Assembly: GCF_025263265.1 (NCBI RefSeq)
Contig: NZ_CP079869.1
Span: 4,216,001 to 4,280,000, forward strand
Origin: Mycobacterium sp. SMC-4
Lineage (GTDB): Bacteria > Actinomycetota > Actinomycetes > Mycobacteriales > Mycobacteriaceae
Direction of reading: 5' to 3'
Length of the DNA: 64,000 nucleotides
A model generated the notes under the pieces. The model worked only from the letters and a program-made list of their open reading frames with translations, was not told the DNA's origin and did no database searches. Within the stretch, counting starts at the first letter, position 1. Each line of letters starts with the position of its first letter. The position numbers and the translations under genes were made by a program. Shown here one piece after another: positions 43,363 through 52,685 of the stretch.

Positions 43363-44940
43363 TTGAGCGGCAGGGGGGAGGGGGACAAGAAGTCAGTCGC
43401 GGCACGCTTAGTCGATATGGCCCGGGAACGCTATGTTCTCGGAGTCTCCAAGGACGGCGAACCATTTGGCGCCGAACGCAGTCGACCCCACCTCGCGATA
43501 CTCCTGCGTGGTGGGAGGGCTGGCCTACGGGCAGATCTCGCCGCTCGCTACTTCACCGAGACCGGTGCGGTCGCCGGGGGCCAAGCACTTACCGACGCCA
43601 CACTGATTTTGGAAGGTCTGGCGGCCACGCAGGCACCCGACAAGTTGAACCTACGCGTTGCCGACCACCACGGGACGATCTACATCGACACTGGAGATCC
43701 AAACGGTCAAGTAATCAAAGTCTGCGACGGAAGGTGGTCGATGGCTCCCACTGCGCCGGTGCGGTTCCTCCGAAATACGAAGCTGACGGGGGCGATGCCG
43801 GCACCAAGCCCCCGCGGGGATGTGACGAAGCTCTGGGAGTTCGTCAATGTCGCCGTTGAGGACCGCCCAGTTCTTCTCGCGTTCCTAGTAGCTGCTTTGG
43901 TTCAGTGCGACGTCCCGCATCCGGTACTAGCCCTGTTTGGCGAGCAAGGTAGCGCTAAAACGACATCGACACGGAGCTTGGTCGAACTCATCGATCCTTC
44001 GCCCGCCCCCTTTCGTCAGGCGCCGCGGGACGCGGACTCATGGGCGGTTGCCGCTTCTGGATCGTGGGTCGTTGCTCTGGACAACCTGTCGGCCATCCCG
44101 CCGTGGCTGTCGGACTCGTTATGCCGCGCTGCGACAGGCGACGCCATGGTGAAACGGTCTCTATATACCGATGCCGATCTGGCTGTCATCAAGTTTCGTC
44201 GATGCGTGATTATCAACGGAATCGACGTCGGCGCCATCCGACCCGATCTGGCAGAGCGGCTAGCGATCGTCGAGCTGCGACGCATCGACCCCAGAATGCG
44301 ACAGTCAGAGGCCGAGATGCGACAGCGGTGGGAAGCAGCTCTACCAGGTATTTTTGGCGGACTACTTGACTTGGCTGCCTCCGTTCACCATCGGTTGGAG
44401 ACCATCACAGTTGAGGACTCGCCCAGGATGGCGGACTTCTGTCGCACGCTGGCGGCCGTGGACGAGATCTTGTCGACTAATGGCGTACGCCGGTACATGT
44501 CGCGCGCCAATCAGTTGTCTGAGGATAGTTTGTCCGTCGACCCGTTTATCGAACAGCTTCGCTCGCGGACATTAGAACCTGCTGTTGGTCAATCCGGCAG
44601 TGATTTGCTGATGCTGCTCACACCGGTCAACGACGACTGGCAACGACCGAGGGACTGGCCGAAGAACGGTCGCGACGTTTCTGGGCTGCTGCGTAGGCAC
44701 GCACCCGCTCTACGCAACCTCGGATGGGTGATCGAAGATGATGGCGCGCGCAACCGCAGGAACGTACTGCTGTGGACAATCTATCCGCCGTACAAAGATG
44801 TTGTGGCTCAGCGAGCCTCGCAACCCTCGCGTCTCTCGCTTACGCAGATCAGCGAGAACGCGAACTTCGACCGGAGTCAGCAGAAAGTTTTGAATGCCGA
44901 CGCGAAGGCTGGCGAGGGTCGCACGGCGGCAGCGTCTTGA
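43363..44940 (+). CDS. primase/helicase-like ATPase (DUF927-type)
   Basis: A 525-residue ATPase with Walker A GEQGSAKTTS near residues 194-203, Walker B SWVVALDNLSAIPPW near 231-245 and the sensor stretch RRCVIINGIDVG near 286-297, as in DUF927/phage primase-helicases of integrative elements. The N-terminal 140 residues (ILEGLAATQAPDKLNLRVAD) may bind DNA. It probably replicates the excised element. Start TTG 43363 (AGGAAA upstream) or ATG 43417; the latter lacks a close ribosome site. Confidence 0.75.
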   Translation: MSGRGEGDKKSVAARLVDMARERYVLGVSKDGEPFGAERSRPHLAILLRGGRAGLRADLAARYFTETGAVAGGQALTDATLILEGLAATQAPDKLNLRVADHHGTIYIDTGDPNGQVIKVCDGRWSMAPTAPVRFLRNTKLTGAMPAPSPRGDVTKLWEFVNVAVEDRPVLLAFLVAALVQCDVPHPVLALFGEQGSAKTTSTRSLVELIDPSPAPFRQAPRDADSWAVAASGSWVVALDNLSAIPPWLSDSLCRAATGDAMVKRSLYTDADLAVIKFRRCVIINGIDVGAIRPDLAERLAIVELRRIDPRMRQSEAEMRQRWEAALPGIFGGLLDLAASVHHRLETITVEDSPRMADFCRTLAAVDEILSTNGVRRYMSRANQLSEDSLSVDPFIEQLRSRTLEPAVGQSGSDLLMLLTPVNDDWQRPRDWPKNGRDVSGLLRRHAPALRNLGWVIEDDGARNRRNVLLWTIYPPYKDVVAQRASQPSRLSLTQISENANFDRSQQKVLNADAKAGEGRTAAAS

Positions 44941-45336
44941 CCGTGCGCTGTGGTGCAGGGAAACAGGTGCCCAGATAGTTGATCGCATACCGTTTCATCC
45001 GGTCTGATGATGCGTCAACACCGGCGAAGCGTCGACATGTGGCAGCTCGCCTCGGTGGGGTGGCTGGGTCCTAGAGCTCATCCTGAATCGGCAGCAGCAG
45101 GGCGATGGCGTGACCATCCTCCGCCCGGCTTTCGAATGAATCCCCTCGTTCGACGCTCAAGAGCACTTCGTCGAAGTTCTCTAGGAGGTCCTGCATTGCA
45201 ATGATCTTCACGATTGGTCCAAGAGTATGAGGTCACCGGTTACATGCCCGAGAGCAGTGAAGCACCGTGAGGCCAAAGACTGCCGCAGGCGCCACTCTGG
45301 CATTTGCGTCGGTCTTGTATCAGCCGGCGGAGCAGG
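44941..45336. other. intergenic region around the antitoxin-like gene
   Basis: Apart from the 46-residue gene at 45071-45211 I see no gene in these 396 bases. The ATPase gene and the minus-strand operon converge here, but no strong terminator is evident. Confidence 0.4.
45071..45211 (-). CDS. Phd/YefM-like antitoxin, short and unpaired
   Basis: A 46-residue protein with GTG start: IIAMQDLLENFDEVLLSVER, then GDSF and HAIALLLPI. This is the fold pattern of Phd/YefM antitoxins (helix, LxxVExG, then the beta strand before a P-x tail), but both ends are short. No toxin gene is visible on either side. It stands between the ATPase gene and the minus-strand operon. It could be a decayed antitoxin or a free-standing regulator. 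Confidence 0.45.
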   Translation of the reverse strand: MKIIAMQDLLENFDEVLLSVERGDSFESRAEDGHAIALLLPIQDEL

Positions 45337-46107
45337 TCAGGGCGTGGGAGGGCACCAAACTTCCTGGACTGCTCTGCAATCCGCGACAGCTTGCGGGTCT
45401 ACGACCTCGATGTCGCGAAGCACGGAATCACAATCACCCAAGGAGCACCCATGGTCGGTCAGTGCCTTCATCCAACTCACCAGCACGGTCATTGAACGAG
45501 TTCCATCCTCGGAAGATCCGGTAGCCCACGCACGACCAAACGTGGCGGCCGCACTGTCGAGAAACGCTCTGTGCACCACTCGATATGCTTTGTCGAACTC
45601 CGATCGAGCCATCCAACCGTAGGCAACTAGTTGCGGCACACCGATTTCGCGTTCGATGATGCTTGGGCTCGCAAGGCGAAGGGCAGCGCTCCACTGTTCA
45701 CGAGCGGTAGCCGGGTATCCGGGTGGCGAAGTGGGCTGAAGCATCAGCAGGTACCGACCGCCTTCCGAGTAATCGGCCCGTCGCCAATCTGGGTCTCGCC
45801 CGGGCACCGCTATAGCCGGGGGCGCATGCAGGGTCGTGCGGTCCCAGGTCGGCGGCGGAGGCTGTAGCGAAGCAATTGCGCACACTCTTTTTAGTGCTGA
45901 GCTGAGCTGTCTCAGCCTGTTCGCGTAGTCCAGCAGGGGATAACTCTTTAGTGAGGTGTAGTTGCCACACAGCTCAACCCCAGTTTGCACGTGGAACTCG
46001 CGCGTCCAGGCACATGCTTGATCGACGACGTTCGCCAGATACGTATGCTGCCGCGCGAGCTCGGCGCGCCAAGCTTCACCATCTACCTCCTGAGGGAGCG
46101 AATCCAT
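45337..46107 (-). CDS. hypothetical protein, last gene of element C operon
   Basis: A 256-residue protein of unknown function. The first half is helical (ELARQHTYLANVVDQACAWT, LLDYANRLRQLSSALKRVC), then a Pro-rich link and a second helical part (SEFDKAYRVVHRAFLDSAAA, MTVLVSWMKALTDHG). No signal peptide or motif. It starts 2 bases after the large upstream gene, so the products are likely to act together. Confidence 0.6.
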   Translation of the reverse strand: MDSLPQEVDGEAWRAELARQHTYLANVVDQACAWTREFHVQTGVELCGNYTSLKSYPLLDYANRLRQLSSALKRVCAIASLQPPPPTWDRTTLHAPPAIAVPGRDPDWRRADYSEGGRYLLMLQPTSPPGYPATAREQWSAALRLASPSIIEREIGVPQLVAYGWMARSEFDKAYRVVHRAFLDSAAATFGRAWATGSSEDGTRSMTVLVSWMKALTDHGCSLGDCDSVLRDIEVVDPQAVADCRAVQEVWCPPTP

Positions 46108-46109
46108 TA

Positions 46110-48458
46110 TCAGGATGAACCGCCTGCAGCGTCGAAAATTGCAGTGATCCAGCCGGTTCCCCGACTGTCGAGGTAGGCATGTGCTGCGGCGTAGATCATG
46201 TCTTCCAGCGGCAGGTCCGCCTGCATTGCCCCGCAGTTGTCGTCAGCTATCCACCCCAGGACCACCTCAAGCGCCCGGCAAATAAGCCATTGCCCCCTGT
46301 ACTCTGCACAGACGGTGTCAGTGCGTTCATCTTCCCAACCCGGCTGCACCATTCCGATGCTGAACCATTGCTGCTGAACCGCTTCGGCGAAACGGGCGCG
46401 ATCCGAAGCGTCTACTCTGCCGTCAGCTGCAGCCGGCCACACCGAGTCGAAGTTCGGCGGAATTCGGGGGCCACCGTCGGCGACGATCGCAAGGCGCGCG
46501 TCGGAAACGATTGCTTCCGTGACCAGTTTGGCGGCTCGCTGGGTAAGCCCTCTGGCACGAAGTTGCGCTACACGCTCGAAAAGGTCGGGGTACTCCCGCT
46601 CCAATCGGTGCGGAGTATTCGCGTTGGCGATAGCGTCACGTTTTCCGATTGAGGCGGGCATGGACATACCGGAGCAGGTGGCCCATTCAGTGCCCCAGCG
46701 TTGCGCGGCAGTCATGAGCGCTGTTACGTCCGACCAGGTGGTCGCTGCAGCGGCTAAGCGCCAGCCAGCCGGCTCCGCGGCCTTGACTTCTGCGAAGGCG
46801 ATCAGTGTCGCAGCCGGATCGAGATTTCCGATCCATCGGCTACGAAAGCCCTCTCCAATAGCTTGGTCAGACCAGAGCATCCGCACGCCCTTAGGGACCA
46901 CAATCCCCGCGGGGACGTAACCCGCACCGTGATGTGTCAGCGCCACAACATGCCGATCGCCAGCCGCTGAATACATCAGGCCGACGGCCCACAGTGCGAA
47001 GGTTCGGCAGGATTCGGTGGCGTACAACAGTTCCCACGCCAACCATTTAACCGTCTGTAGATCACTCGACTCGTTGCGCCGCCGTTCCAAGTCCCGGGCC
47101 GCCGCGGCCGCTACCCGGGACGGCAGCGTCGCGGCGGGAGTTGTCAACGCTGCCGTCGCGACCGATGCGCCGGCAGGCGCCATTGAGGTGTGAGCGCCGC
47201 CAATCAATGGGACAGCACCGGCGGCCGGTGGAATTGCGGCCGGAACTGAAGGCGGCGGACCCAGCGGCCCCGGGGGCAGCAAGGGTGCTGAAACCGCTGG
47301 ATAGGGATTAGTACTCGACACTACCTGCGGCCCGGCAATAGACGCTGGCACGGCACCCGTGGTCGCTCCTATTAACGGATGCCAGATTCCACTCGGAGAT
47401 GCCGCCGGCTGCGCCGGCGTCGCAGTGGCTACGACAGCAGGGAAGCTAGTCGTCTGAGCGCCGGTGACCGATGACAGCGGCGCAGGACCACTTGCAGGCA
47501 TGACCCCTTGCAGCGCGACAGCAGGAGACGGCGATGCAGATACTGCCGGCCGTACCAAACCCGACTGCGACATTCCTCCAGTGCCCGATCCCGATAGCGG
47601 AGATGCTGAACTTCCGAACGCGGCCAACGAGCCGATGGATGAGGAACGTCCTGGTCCGGCGAGGCCTACCCCACTGCTTCCGATGTCACCAACCGCGGCT
47701 ACGGACGCAGGACTGGCGCTCTGCGCCGGGGGGTGCGGTGACAGCGATGAAGAACCAGGGGTAGGCCCGGTGCTGACCCGCGGCGCAGTGTTACCAGACC
47801 TGGATTCGGCATCAGACGGGTCTGGCACCGAAAGACGAGGCTGCGTATCACCGGTCTCCACTGCCACCTCGGGTGGACGCTCAGGCGATTCGTCGGATCG
47901 CTTATCGGTCGACCGATCGTCATCGCCGGTACTAAACGGATCGCCATTCGGGGGTCCCTCCGGCAGAGGCGTAAATCCCTGGACGAATTGCACAGTTAGA
48001 GCGCGGATCTCATCGGCTGCCCCTACTGCGATTCCTCGCGCCCGCGCAGCAGCACTGGTGATGATGTTGATAGCGGTGGGACTTCTGCTCGGCACGTGTA
48101 CCAGTTGTTGATGTGCCTCAGCATCAATCGTGTCAATCATCAGCTCAGCACTCATCTGGATCGCCGCAACACTCTGCATCAGATCAGCGGCAGCCTTATC
48201 CGCGTCGGCCTTATCGTCGGCCCGAACCTGAATACGCCTGTAGGCAGCGTGCATTGCTTCGAAACCATTTGACTGCGCCACACCGACAACCTGCAAGCCG
48301 TGCAAGGCGACCCGGTGAGCATCTACTGCAGCCGCAGTCGCCATCGCCAGACGACGTTGAGCAGCAGCCCGTCCTTCAGATTGCTCGCGGGTGACCGGCC
48401 ATACATCGGGCGCCACGATGAAGCGTGAATAGCTACGAGCGGGTGGTGGAGCGGCCAT
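46110..48458 (-). CDS. large protein with helical N terminus and Pro-rich linker, type VII secretion-associated-like
   Basis: A 782-residue protein. Residues about 35-155 are helical (AMHAAYRRIQVRADDKADAD, AAAARARGIAV), in the style of WXG100/PE-like hairpins. Residues about 170-440 are Pro/Ser/Gly/Ala-rich and disordered. Residues about 450-782 form a globular domain (WLAWELLYATESCRTFALWA, GAGYVPAGIVVPKGVRMLWS, EYPDLFERVAQLRARGLTQR). The architecture recalls mycobacterial Rv0029/Rv2082-like proteins, from memory only. Its ATG overlaps the upstream stop (TAATG). No signal peptide, so export would need a type VII-like route. Confidence 0.6.
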   Translation of the reverse strand: MAAPPPARSYSRFIVAPDVWPVTREQSEGRAAAQRRLAMATAAAVDAHRVALHGLQVVGVAQSNGFEAMHAAYRRIQVRADDKADADKAAADLMQSVAAIQMSAELMIDTIDAEAHQQLVHVPSRSPTAINIITSAAARARGIAVGAADEIRALTVQFVQGFTPLPEGPPNGDPFSTGDDDRSTDKRSDESPERPPEVAVETGDTQPRLSVPDPSDAESRSGNTAPRVSTGPTPGSSSLSPHPPAQSASPASVAAVGDIGSSGVGLAGPGRSSSIGSLAAFGSSASPLSGSGTGGMSQSGLVRPAVSASPSPAVALQGVMPASGPAPLSSVTGAQTTSFPAVVATATPAQPAASPSGIWHPLIGATTGAVPASIAGPQVVSSTNPYPAVSAPLLPPGPLGPPPSVPAAIPPAAGAVPLIGGAHTSMAPAGASVATAALTTPAATLPSRVAAAAARDLERRRNESSDLQTVKWLAWELLYATESCRTFALWAVGLMYSAAGDRHVVALTHHGAGYVPAGIVVPKGVRMLWSDQAIGEGFRSRWIGNLDPAATLIAFAEVKAAEPAGWRLAAAATTWSDVTALMTAAQRWGTEWATCSGMSMPASIGKRDAIANANTPHRLEREYPDLFERVAQLRARGLTQRAAKLVTEAIVSDARLAIVADGGPRIPPNFDSVWPAAADGRVDASDRARFAEAVQQQWFSIGMVQPGWEDERTDTVCAEYRGQWLICRALEVVLGWIADDNCGAMQADLPLEDMIYAAAHAYLDSRGTGWITAIFDAAGGSS

Positions 48459-48982
48459 TAGCCGGCCCCCGTTTCTTCGCAGGCACTTTCAGCGGCCCGC
48501 AGGGCACTCGAGTACTGATCAACCATGTCGTTGGAAACGGATGCGGGTTCACGGCGCAAATCTGCGTCGACCACAGCCACGATCGACCGCCGGACATCAG
48601 CGAGCGCATCAACAATTTCTCGTGGTACGCCTGGACCTAGCCGGGTGGCCATATAGTTCAACTCCGCACCCACCGCGCTGAAGTAGTAGCCCTGCACCCC
48701 CAGGCTTTGTGATGACTCCCAGTCATTGGCCCGGTCGACGCGATCGATGAAGGCGCCACGCGCAATCCCAACACCGCTCTTGAAGTTCCTCAGGCCAACA
48801 CACGCCTCAATTGCTGCGTCGCGCTTTTCTGAGGGCTCCGCAGCAGACGTGGACGAGGTCGACGGCCTTATCGCGTGTTCAGACTGCCCACTTGGGAAGA
48901 TCTTGAGACTCACAGCGAGTGACATGATGGCAACGACGGTGCTAACGACCGCGAGGTAGAACGCCAGCTTGCTCACAGTCAC
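48458..48982 (-). CDS. single-pass membrane protein of element C operon
   Basis: A 174-residue protein with one N-terminal transmembrane helix (LAFYLAVVSTVVAIMSLAVS) followed by a Ser/Thr/Ala linker and a helical extracytoplasmic domain with Cys pair (IEACVGLRNF and ESACEE) that could form a disulfide. GTG start overlapping the previous stop (GTGA). It may anchor or assist its operon partners. No family recognised. Confidence 0.6.
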   Translation of the reverse strand: MTVSKLAFYLAVVSTVVAIMSLAVSLKIFPSGQSEHAIRPSTSSTSAAEPSEKRDAAIEACVGLRNFKSGVGIARGAFIDRVDRANDWESSQSLGVQGYYFSAVGAELNYMATRLGPGVPREIVDALADVRRSIVAVVDADLRREPASVSNDMVDQYSSALRAAESACEETGAG

Positions 48983-49275
48983 TCCACCACGGAACGAAGC
49001 TGTGTCGCGTTCAGTTCATCAACGACAACAAGGGAATTCACTGCTGCGGCCGCTGCAGTGCTTAATGCTTCAACCCGCAGAAGGAGCCCCGCCGCGTGAC
49101 CCTGCTGGGCAGCGACAGAAGTGAAGTCTGCGAGGCCGGCTGCGGCGTCGATGATGGACAGACTGCCGCTAGCGATTGGACCGGCCGGTTCAACAGACGC
49201 GGCGTCTGAACCGGCCACGCCAGCTGCCGCAATTCCGCCCCACGCGGTGGCCGGCTGCAGATCTAGACGCTCCAT
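48979..49275 (-). CDS. small EspC/WXG100-like helical protein
   Basis: A 98-residue Ala-rich helical protein (SLSIIDAAAGLADFTSVAAQ, EALSTAAAAAVNSLVVVDEL). Length, lack of a signal peptide and first position in an operon with a larger helical protein resemble EspC-type or other small ESX-secreted partners. No clear WxG turn in the middle, so the family is uncertain. The ATG at 49275 is used; an upstream in-frame ATG at 49374 has poorer context. Confidence 0.45.
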   Translation of the reverse strand: MERLDLQPATAWGGIAAAGVAGSDAASVEPAGPIASGSLSIIDAAAGLADFTSVAAQQGHAAGLLLRVEALSTAAAAAVNSLVVVDELNATQLRSVVE

Positions 49276-49562
49276 GACCCATAAAGTACCGCTTCGCACA
49301 GACACTTCGCCACAGCTGAGCACACATTCGTTTAGCGGATACTCCCAGTTCAGTGGGCTGATCTGCAATTTCAAGCAAACAGGACACTGGCAGCCGCGTC
49401 ATGTCCAGAACGTTTGATTCCAGCCGAACTCTCATATGTCAGGATCAGTCACGCTGGAATTGATGCCGCCGCCTGTTTGCATGGCCAGCAATGCCCCATC
49501 AAGTGAAGGCGGAACACGACATGCGTCGCATCTGACGGGGTAGCGCCGAGCCAGGGTACGCG

Positions 49563-50435
49563 TTAATTCCTATTTGGATAGACCACTTTGGCGAGTTCTC
49601 GGGCGGCCTCAAATGTGCTGCGGTCCAACTCTTTACGCCGTGCCCGCTCAGCCACACTCGACAATAATATCTTCATGGCATCCGCGTTTCGGAGCGCGAA
49701 TTCTACCGCGTCGCATGCGGAACGAATTACCGGAGCGGTGGCACCGTGTTGCTGTGTACCCGATGCACTTCGGACGGCAGCACGAGGAACCTCGACGATG
49801 CGAATCGGTTCTCCGTGCCGCTGTGCTGCTGTACGCGCGGCCGAGGCGTCTCTGCGGCACGTGTCAGAGCAATAGCGACGCGGACGCCCCCGCCGGGAAG
49901 TGACTTCGGGATCTAGCATGACCGCGTCGCAACGGACGCACCGGTTCGGATCTGATGTCGGGTAGTTGTCCGCTGCGATCGGTTGATGATGGTCAACGCC
50001 AACTGCGCTATGGCTCCCCAGACTTGCGCCGTTTGCGCGGAGGGCCGCGGCGTTTCGAGACTCCGTTGCACGCTGCGCGCCGCCCTCGTCAGCACGCGCT
50101 CTGCGAAGGACATTTTGGAGGTCGCGAACCTCGACCTCAGCGAGAGTAGCGATCGACGCGATCGTCTGACCGCGGTCCCTCATCCGCCCAGTAACCGTTT
50201 GCAGGTTGACGAAATGACTCACACGCTTGCGGGCTGCGTCCGTGCGCACGTTTTCATTCACTTGATCGAGGCGCGCACTCTCCCAAGCGTCAACGGCGCC
50301 CAGCCGCTGGAGCAGCACACGAACCGAGGCGGCATCGTCTACATTGGCACGTTCAAGGCTCGCGCGTTTCTCGTTCGCCCTGCGCTGCGCTTCCACCGCA
50401 CGCTTGCGCGCCCGTAACTTCTCACTTCCGCTCAT
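49563..50435 (-). CDS. zinc-ribbon protein with coiled coil, element C
   Basis: A 290-residue basic protein. Residues 1-35 form a charged helix (KLRARKRAVEAQRRANEKR), residues about 65-120 contain a helix-turn-helix-like part (RMRDRGQTIASIATLAEVEV), and residues about 163-195 contain CVRCDAVM-(15)-YCSDTCRRD, a CxxC...CxxxC zinc ribbon. It may be a DNA-binding regulator of the operon below. I do not recognise a named family. Confidence 0.55.
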   Translation of the reverse strand: MSGSEKLRARKRAVEAQRRANEKRASLERANVDDAASVRVLLQRLGAVDAWESARLDQVNENVRTDAARKRVSHFVNLQTVTGRMRDRGQTIASIATLAEVEVRDLQNVLRRARADEGGAQRATESRNAAALRANGASLGSHSAVGVDHHQPIAADNYPTSDPNRCVRCDAVMLDPEVTSRRGRPRRYCSDTCRRDASAARTAAQRHGEPIRIVEVPRAAVRSASGTQQHGATAPVIRSACDAVEFALRNADAMKILLSSVAERARRKELDRSTFEAARELAKVVYPNRN

Positions 50436-50596
50436 AGACGCAAACGTAGGACGAGCCGCGCGCTATCGTCCACCACCACAGCCAAATTCGCGAGCAACTA
50501 GGGGCTGGCTGCTCGGAATGATCCGAACTGCCCACGATGCCACCGCGCCGTCCACGCAGGGAGAGTCGGTTACTACACCAATCAGCGGCAAGCCGT

Positions 50597-51523
50597 TTAA
50601 CCGTCAGTCGTCGACGGTTGTTCGCCCTCACGGCGGCTTATGTAGTTGCCGCGCGCCGCGCGCCTCTCTGCGTCGGCGACGTCAGCGTTGAATGTGGCGG
50701 CGAACTCTGTGTACTTGACGTCGAGCAGGTGCTCGTCAGGCGGCGCGGGTTGCACGGCGGCTGGATTTGTGAGGGCGTAGTAGGCGTAGCGGCTGTCGAG
50801 ACGGTTTTCCGGCACCAAAGTGATTAGCCTTGGGGTGAGTCCGCACTCTGCCGCCAGGTTCCAAAACTCTTCAATGGTGAAGGTGGTGGTCGATGCGAGG
50901 TTTCGGTCGTAGGCCGTCCCGGCGAAGCCGCGGGTCCGACGATCGCTGGTGTGGTACTTGATCTGGACCAACGCCATGCCTTCGGGAGCCAACACGGTGC
51001 GGGCGATTTCAAGGATGGCCCGTACCGCGTCGGTGTCGGTCGTTAATTCGATCACGTATAGACACAGGAAGACGTCGCTGCTGCCCGCCAATCCGACGGT
51101 GGCTTGTTCGGGGCAGGTGAGGTCGATGCGCCGTGTCTCGACGGGTGTCGTGCAAGTTGCGCGGACTTGTCGGACGCATTCGTCGAGGTTTTCTTCGGAG
51201 ATGTCGGCGGCGATGAAGCGCTGCGCATGGGGGGCGAAAGCCACGGCGTTGGCCCCGCCGCCGGCGCCCCACTCCATCACCGTGTTCGGGCTGGGCGAAT
51301 TAAGGGCTCGGGCGAAGGTCTCATAGATCTTCCAATGGTCGTCACCAACCTCCAGCCAGGCTTGATCGCCGATTCCGTTGCGCCAGTGCGAGTTCGCTTC
51401 CCAGGCCGATCCTGTGGGCGCCGACCAGTAGCGGGCGGCTTGCCCGGCGATCCGGTTCCGGAATCGCCGACTTCCCGCTGCTGCCAGCGCTGCAGCCAGG
51501 ATTCGCTCCCCTCGCACTGCCAC
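50597..51523 (-). CDS. class I SAM-dependent methyltransferase
   Basis: A 308-residue methyltransferase. Motif I is VMEWGAGGGANAV, followed by the acidic strand FIAADIS, motif II SSDVFLCLYVIELTTD and the post-II segment LAPEGMALVQIKYH. GTG 51523 is chosen because GGAGGT lies 7 bases upstream; a longer in-frame start at 51751 lacks this. The C-terminal 60 residues (NRLDSRYAYYALTN, FAATFNADVADAERRAARGN) vary. Substrate unknown; similar enzymes act on sugars or lipids. Confidence 0.8.
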   Translation of the reverse strand: MAVRGERILAAALAAAGSRRFRNRIAGQAARYWSAPTGSAWEANSHWRNGIGDQAWLEVGDDHWKIYETFARALNSPSPNTVMEWGAGGGANAVAFAPHAQRFIAADISEENLDECVRQVRATCTTPVETRRIDLTCPEQATVGLAGSSDVFLCLYVIELTTDTDAVRAILEIARTVLAPEGMALVQIKYHTSDRRTRGFAGTAYDRNLASTTTFTIEEFWNLAAECGLTPRLITLVPENRLDSRYAYYALTNPAAVQPAPPDEHLLDVKYTEFAATFNADVADAERRAARGNYISRREGEQPSTTDG

Positions 51524-51930
51524 GTCAATACCTCCGGTCAAAAACTTGTTTCCGGTTGCGCTGACAGTAACCGGCCTTACGTTGAAATGGCCGCCTTCGA
51601 CGCCGGACCGACCCGGCCCGACGCGACGCCGCCCACTAACGACGCCAGTGATGAGCTGGGTGTCGGCGGCGAAGCATTTGCTGATTACAGATAGCGAAGG
51701 TGCTCCTGATTTCGGGCGCGGCGGGAAGAGTTGCAGACGGTTGACCGGCAAGTGGCGATGGTGCTTGACCGCGTGGCGACCTCTTCCGATTCAGCGGCGG
51801 GTGTCAACCGTCGTCATAGGAGCCCAGGGCAAGGCCATGTCGATCGGCTTCTGACATCATCTACTATCTCGGTACGTAGGTTGTAGACGCGAGGCGATTA
51901 CTTTGCCGGGCCCCACGGTAGGGAGTAGAT
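51524..51930. other. intergenic region between methyltransferase and MPT63-like genes
   Basis: About 400 bases with divergent promoters. An imperfect CTAC/GTAG symmetry lies near 51860-51890, before the MPT63-like gene, and could be a regulator site. No gene seen. Confidence 0.4.
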
Positions 51931-52479
51931 GTGCTCAAGTTCTGTTTGATGGCGGTATTGGCTGTGATGGCGCCGATGGCGGGACTGGGCTCGGCTGGGG
52001 CGGCGTCGGCGGCGGAGCACTGTTTGCACCGCTTTGGAGCGCATCAGCAGGTAGCGGACGGTGGTGGCATTCAGAGTTGGTCGGTCGCGGATCTGAAGAA
52101 AAGCGGTGATGTGCCTGACTTCCCGGTGGCCGGCCAGCTGTGGGAAGCGACCGCGACGGTGACGGCGATCTTGGGCACTTCGACACCGGTAATCCCCAAC
52201 TTCGCCGCAACCTCTGTAGGCGCCCGCTACCCAGCGCTGTGGCAGATGGCCAGCCCGCGGGGAATTTCCCCGGCCACCTTGACTCAAGGGCAGACGGCCA
52301 CCGGCAAGATCTACTTTGACGTCACCAGCGAGTACCCCATGGCGGTCACGTACACCGCCGGTGGCGCCAGGCCACTGATGTGGTGCTGCGGCGAGACGAT
52401 GATGGCGATGCCGATGGACGCATGCCCTTGCTGCGCCAACATGAAGGAACCGTGCCCCTGCTGTGCGGGAAAGATGTAG
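51931..52479 (+). CDS. MPT63-family secreted protein with Cys/Met-rich C-terminal tail
   Basis: A 182-residue exported protein. Signal peptide residues 1-28 (LMAVLAVMAPMAGLGSAGAA). Residues about 45-145 match the MPT63/DUF1942 immunoglobulin-like fold: SWSVADLKKS, FPVAGQLWEATATVTAI, YPALWQMASP, TGKIYFDVT. MPT63 itself ends soon after; here the last 33 residues add WCCGETMMAMPMDACPCC and PCPCCAGKM, with eight Cys and six Met, a soft-metal-binding composition. GTG start with GTAGGGAG upstream. It sits beside metal-resistance genes, supporting a role in binding copper, cadmium or similar ions outside the membrane. Confidence 0.85.
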   Translation: MLKFCLMAVLAVMAPMAGLGSAGAASAAEHCLHRFGAHQQVADGGGIQSWSVADLKKSGDVPDFPVAGQLWEATATVTAILGTSTPVIPNFAATSVGARYPALWQMASPRGISPATLTQGQTATGKIYFDVTSEYPMAVTYTAGGARPLMWCCGETMMAMPMDACPCCANMKEPCPCCAGKM

Positions 52480-52494
52480 GGACGAGCAGCCATT

Positions 52495-52530
52495 GTCTGG
52501 CGGCCGACCCGTGTGGCGGGCGGGCCAGAC
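52495..52530. terminator. candidate hairpin after the MPT63-like gene
   Basis: GTCTGGC at 52495-52501 pairs with GCCAGAC at 52524-52530, 16 bases after the stop. The 22-base loop and lack of a T run make it weak. Confidence 0.35.
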
Positions 52531-52685
52531 GGTGAAACCATGGGTCACGCGCTGCAGGTCTGCCAGGTTGCGATGAAAGCGAGCCAGGGATCTGATAAAC
52601 CAGGCCGAATATTCTTAAGGGTCTTCTTTCCACGCCCTTGCCACGTGAGGCAACCGATGCCGTTCAGTAGATACGAGACAGACGT

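Larger units (their letters stand above)
41598..50435. mobile_element. element C: integrative element with secretion-like cargo (right end unknown)
   Basis: It starts beside the 5' end of the tRNA with a complete integrase, then an HTH protein, a primase/helicase-like ATPase, a Phd-like antitoxin and a minus-strand operon of exported or type VII-associated-like genes. The boundary at 50435 is only the last gene that seems to belong; no attachment repeat was found there. Confidence 0.5.

Noticed and set aside
49985..50015. Weak match to the tRNA 5' half as far end of element C
   Set aside because: About 16 of 22 bases match, but it lies within a coding gene and in no suitable position; chance is likely.
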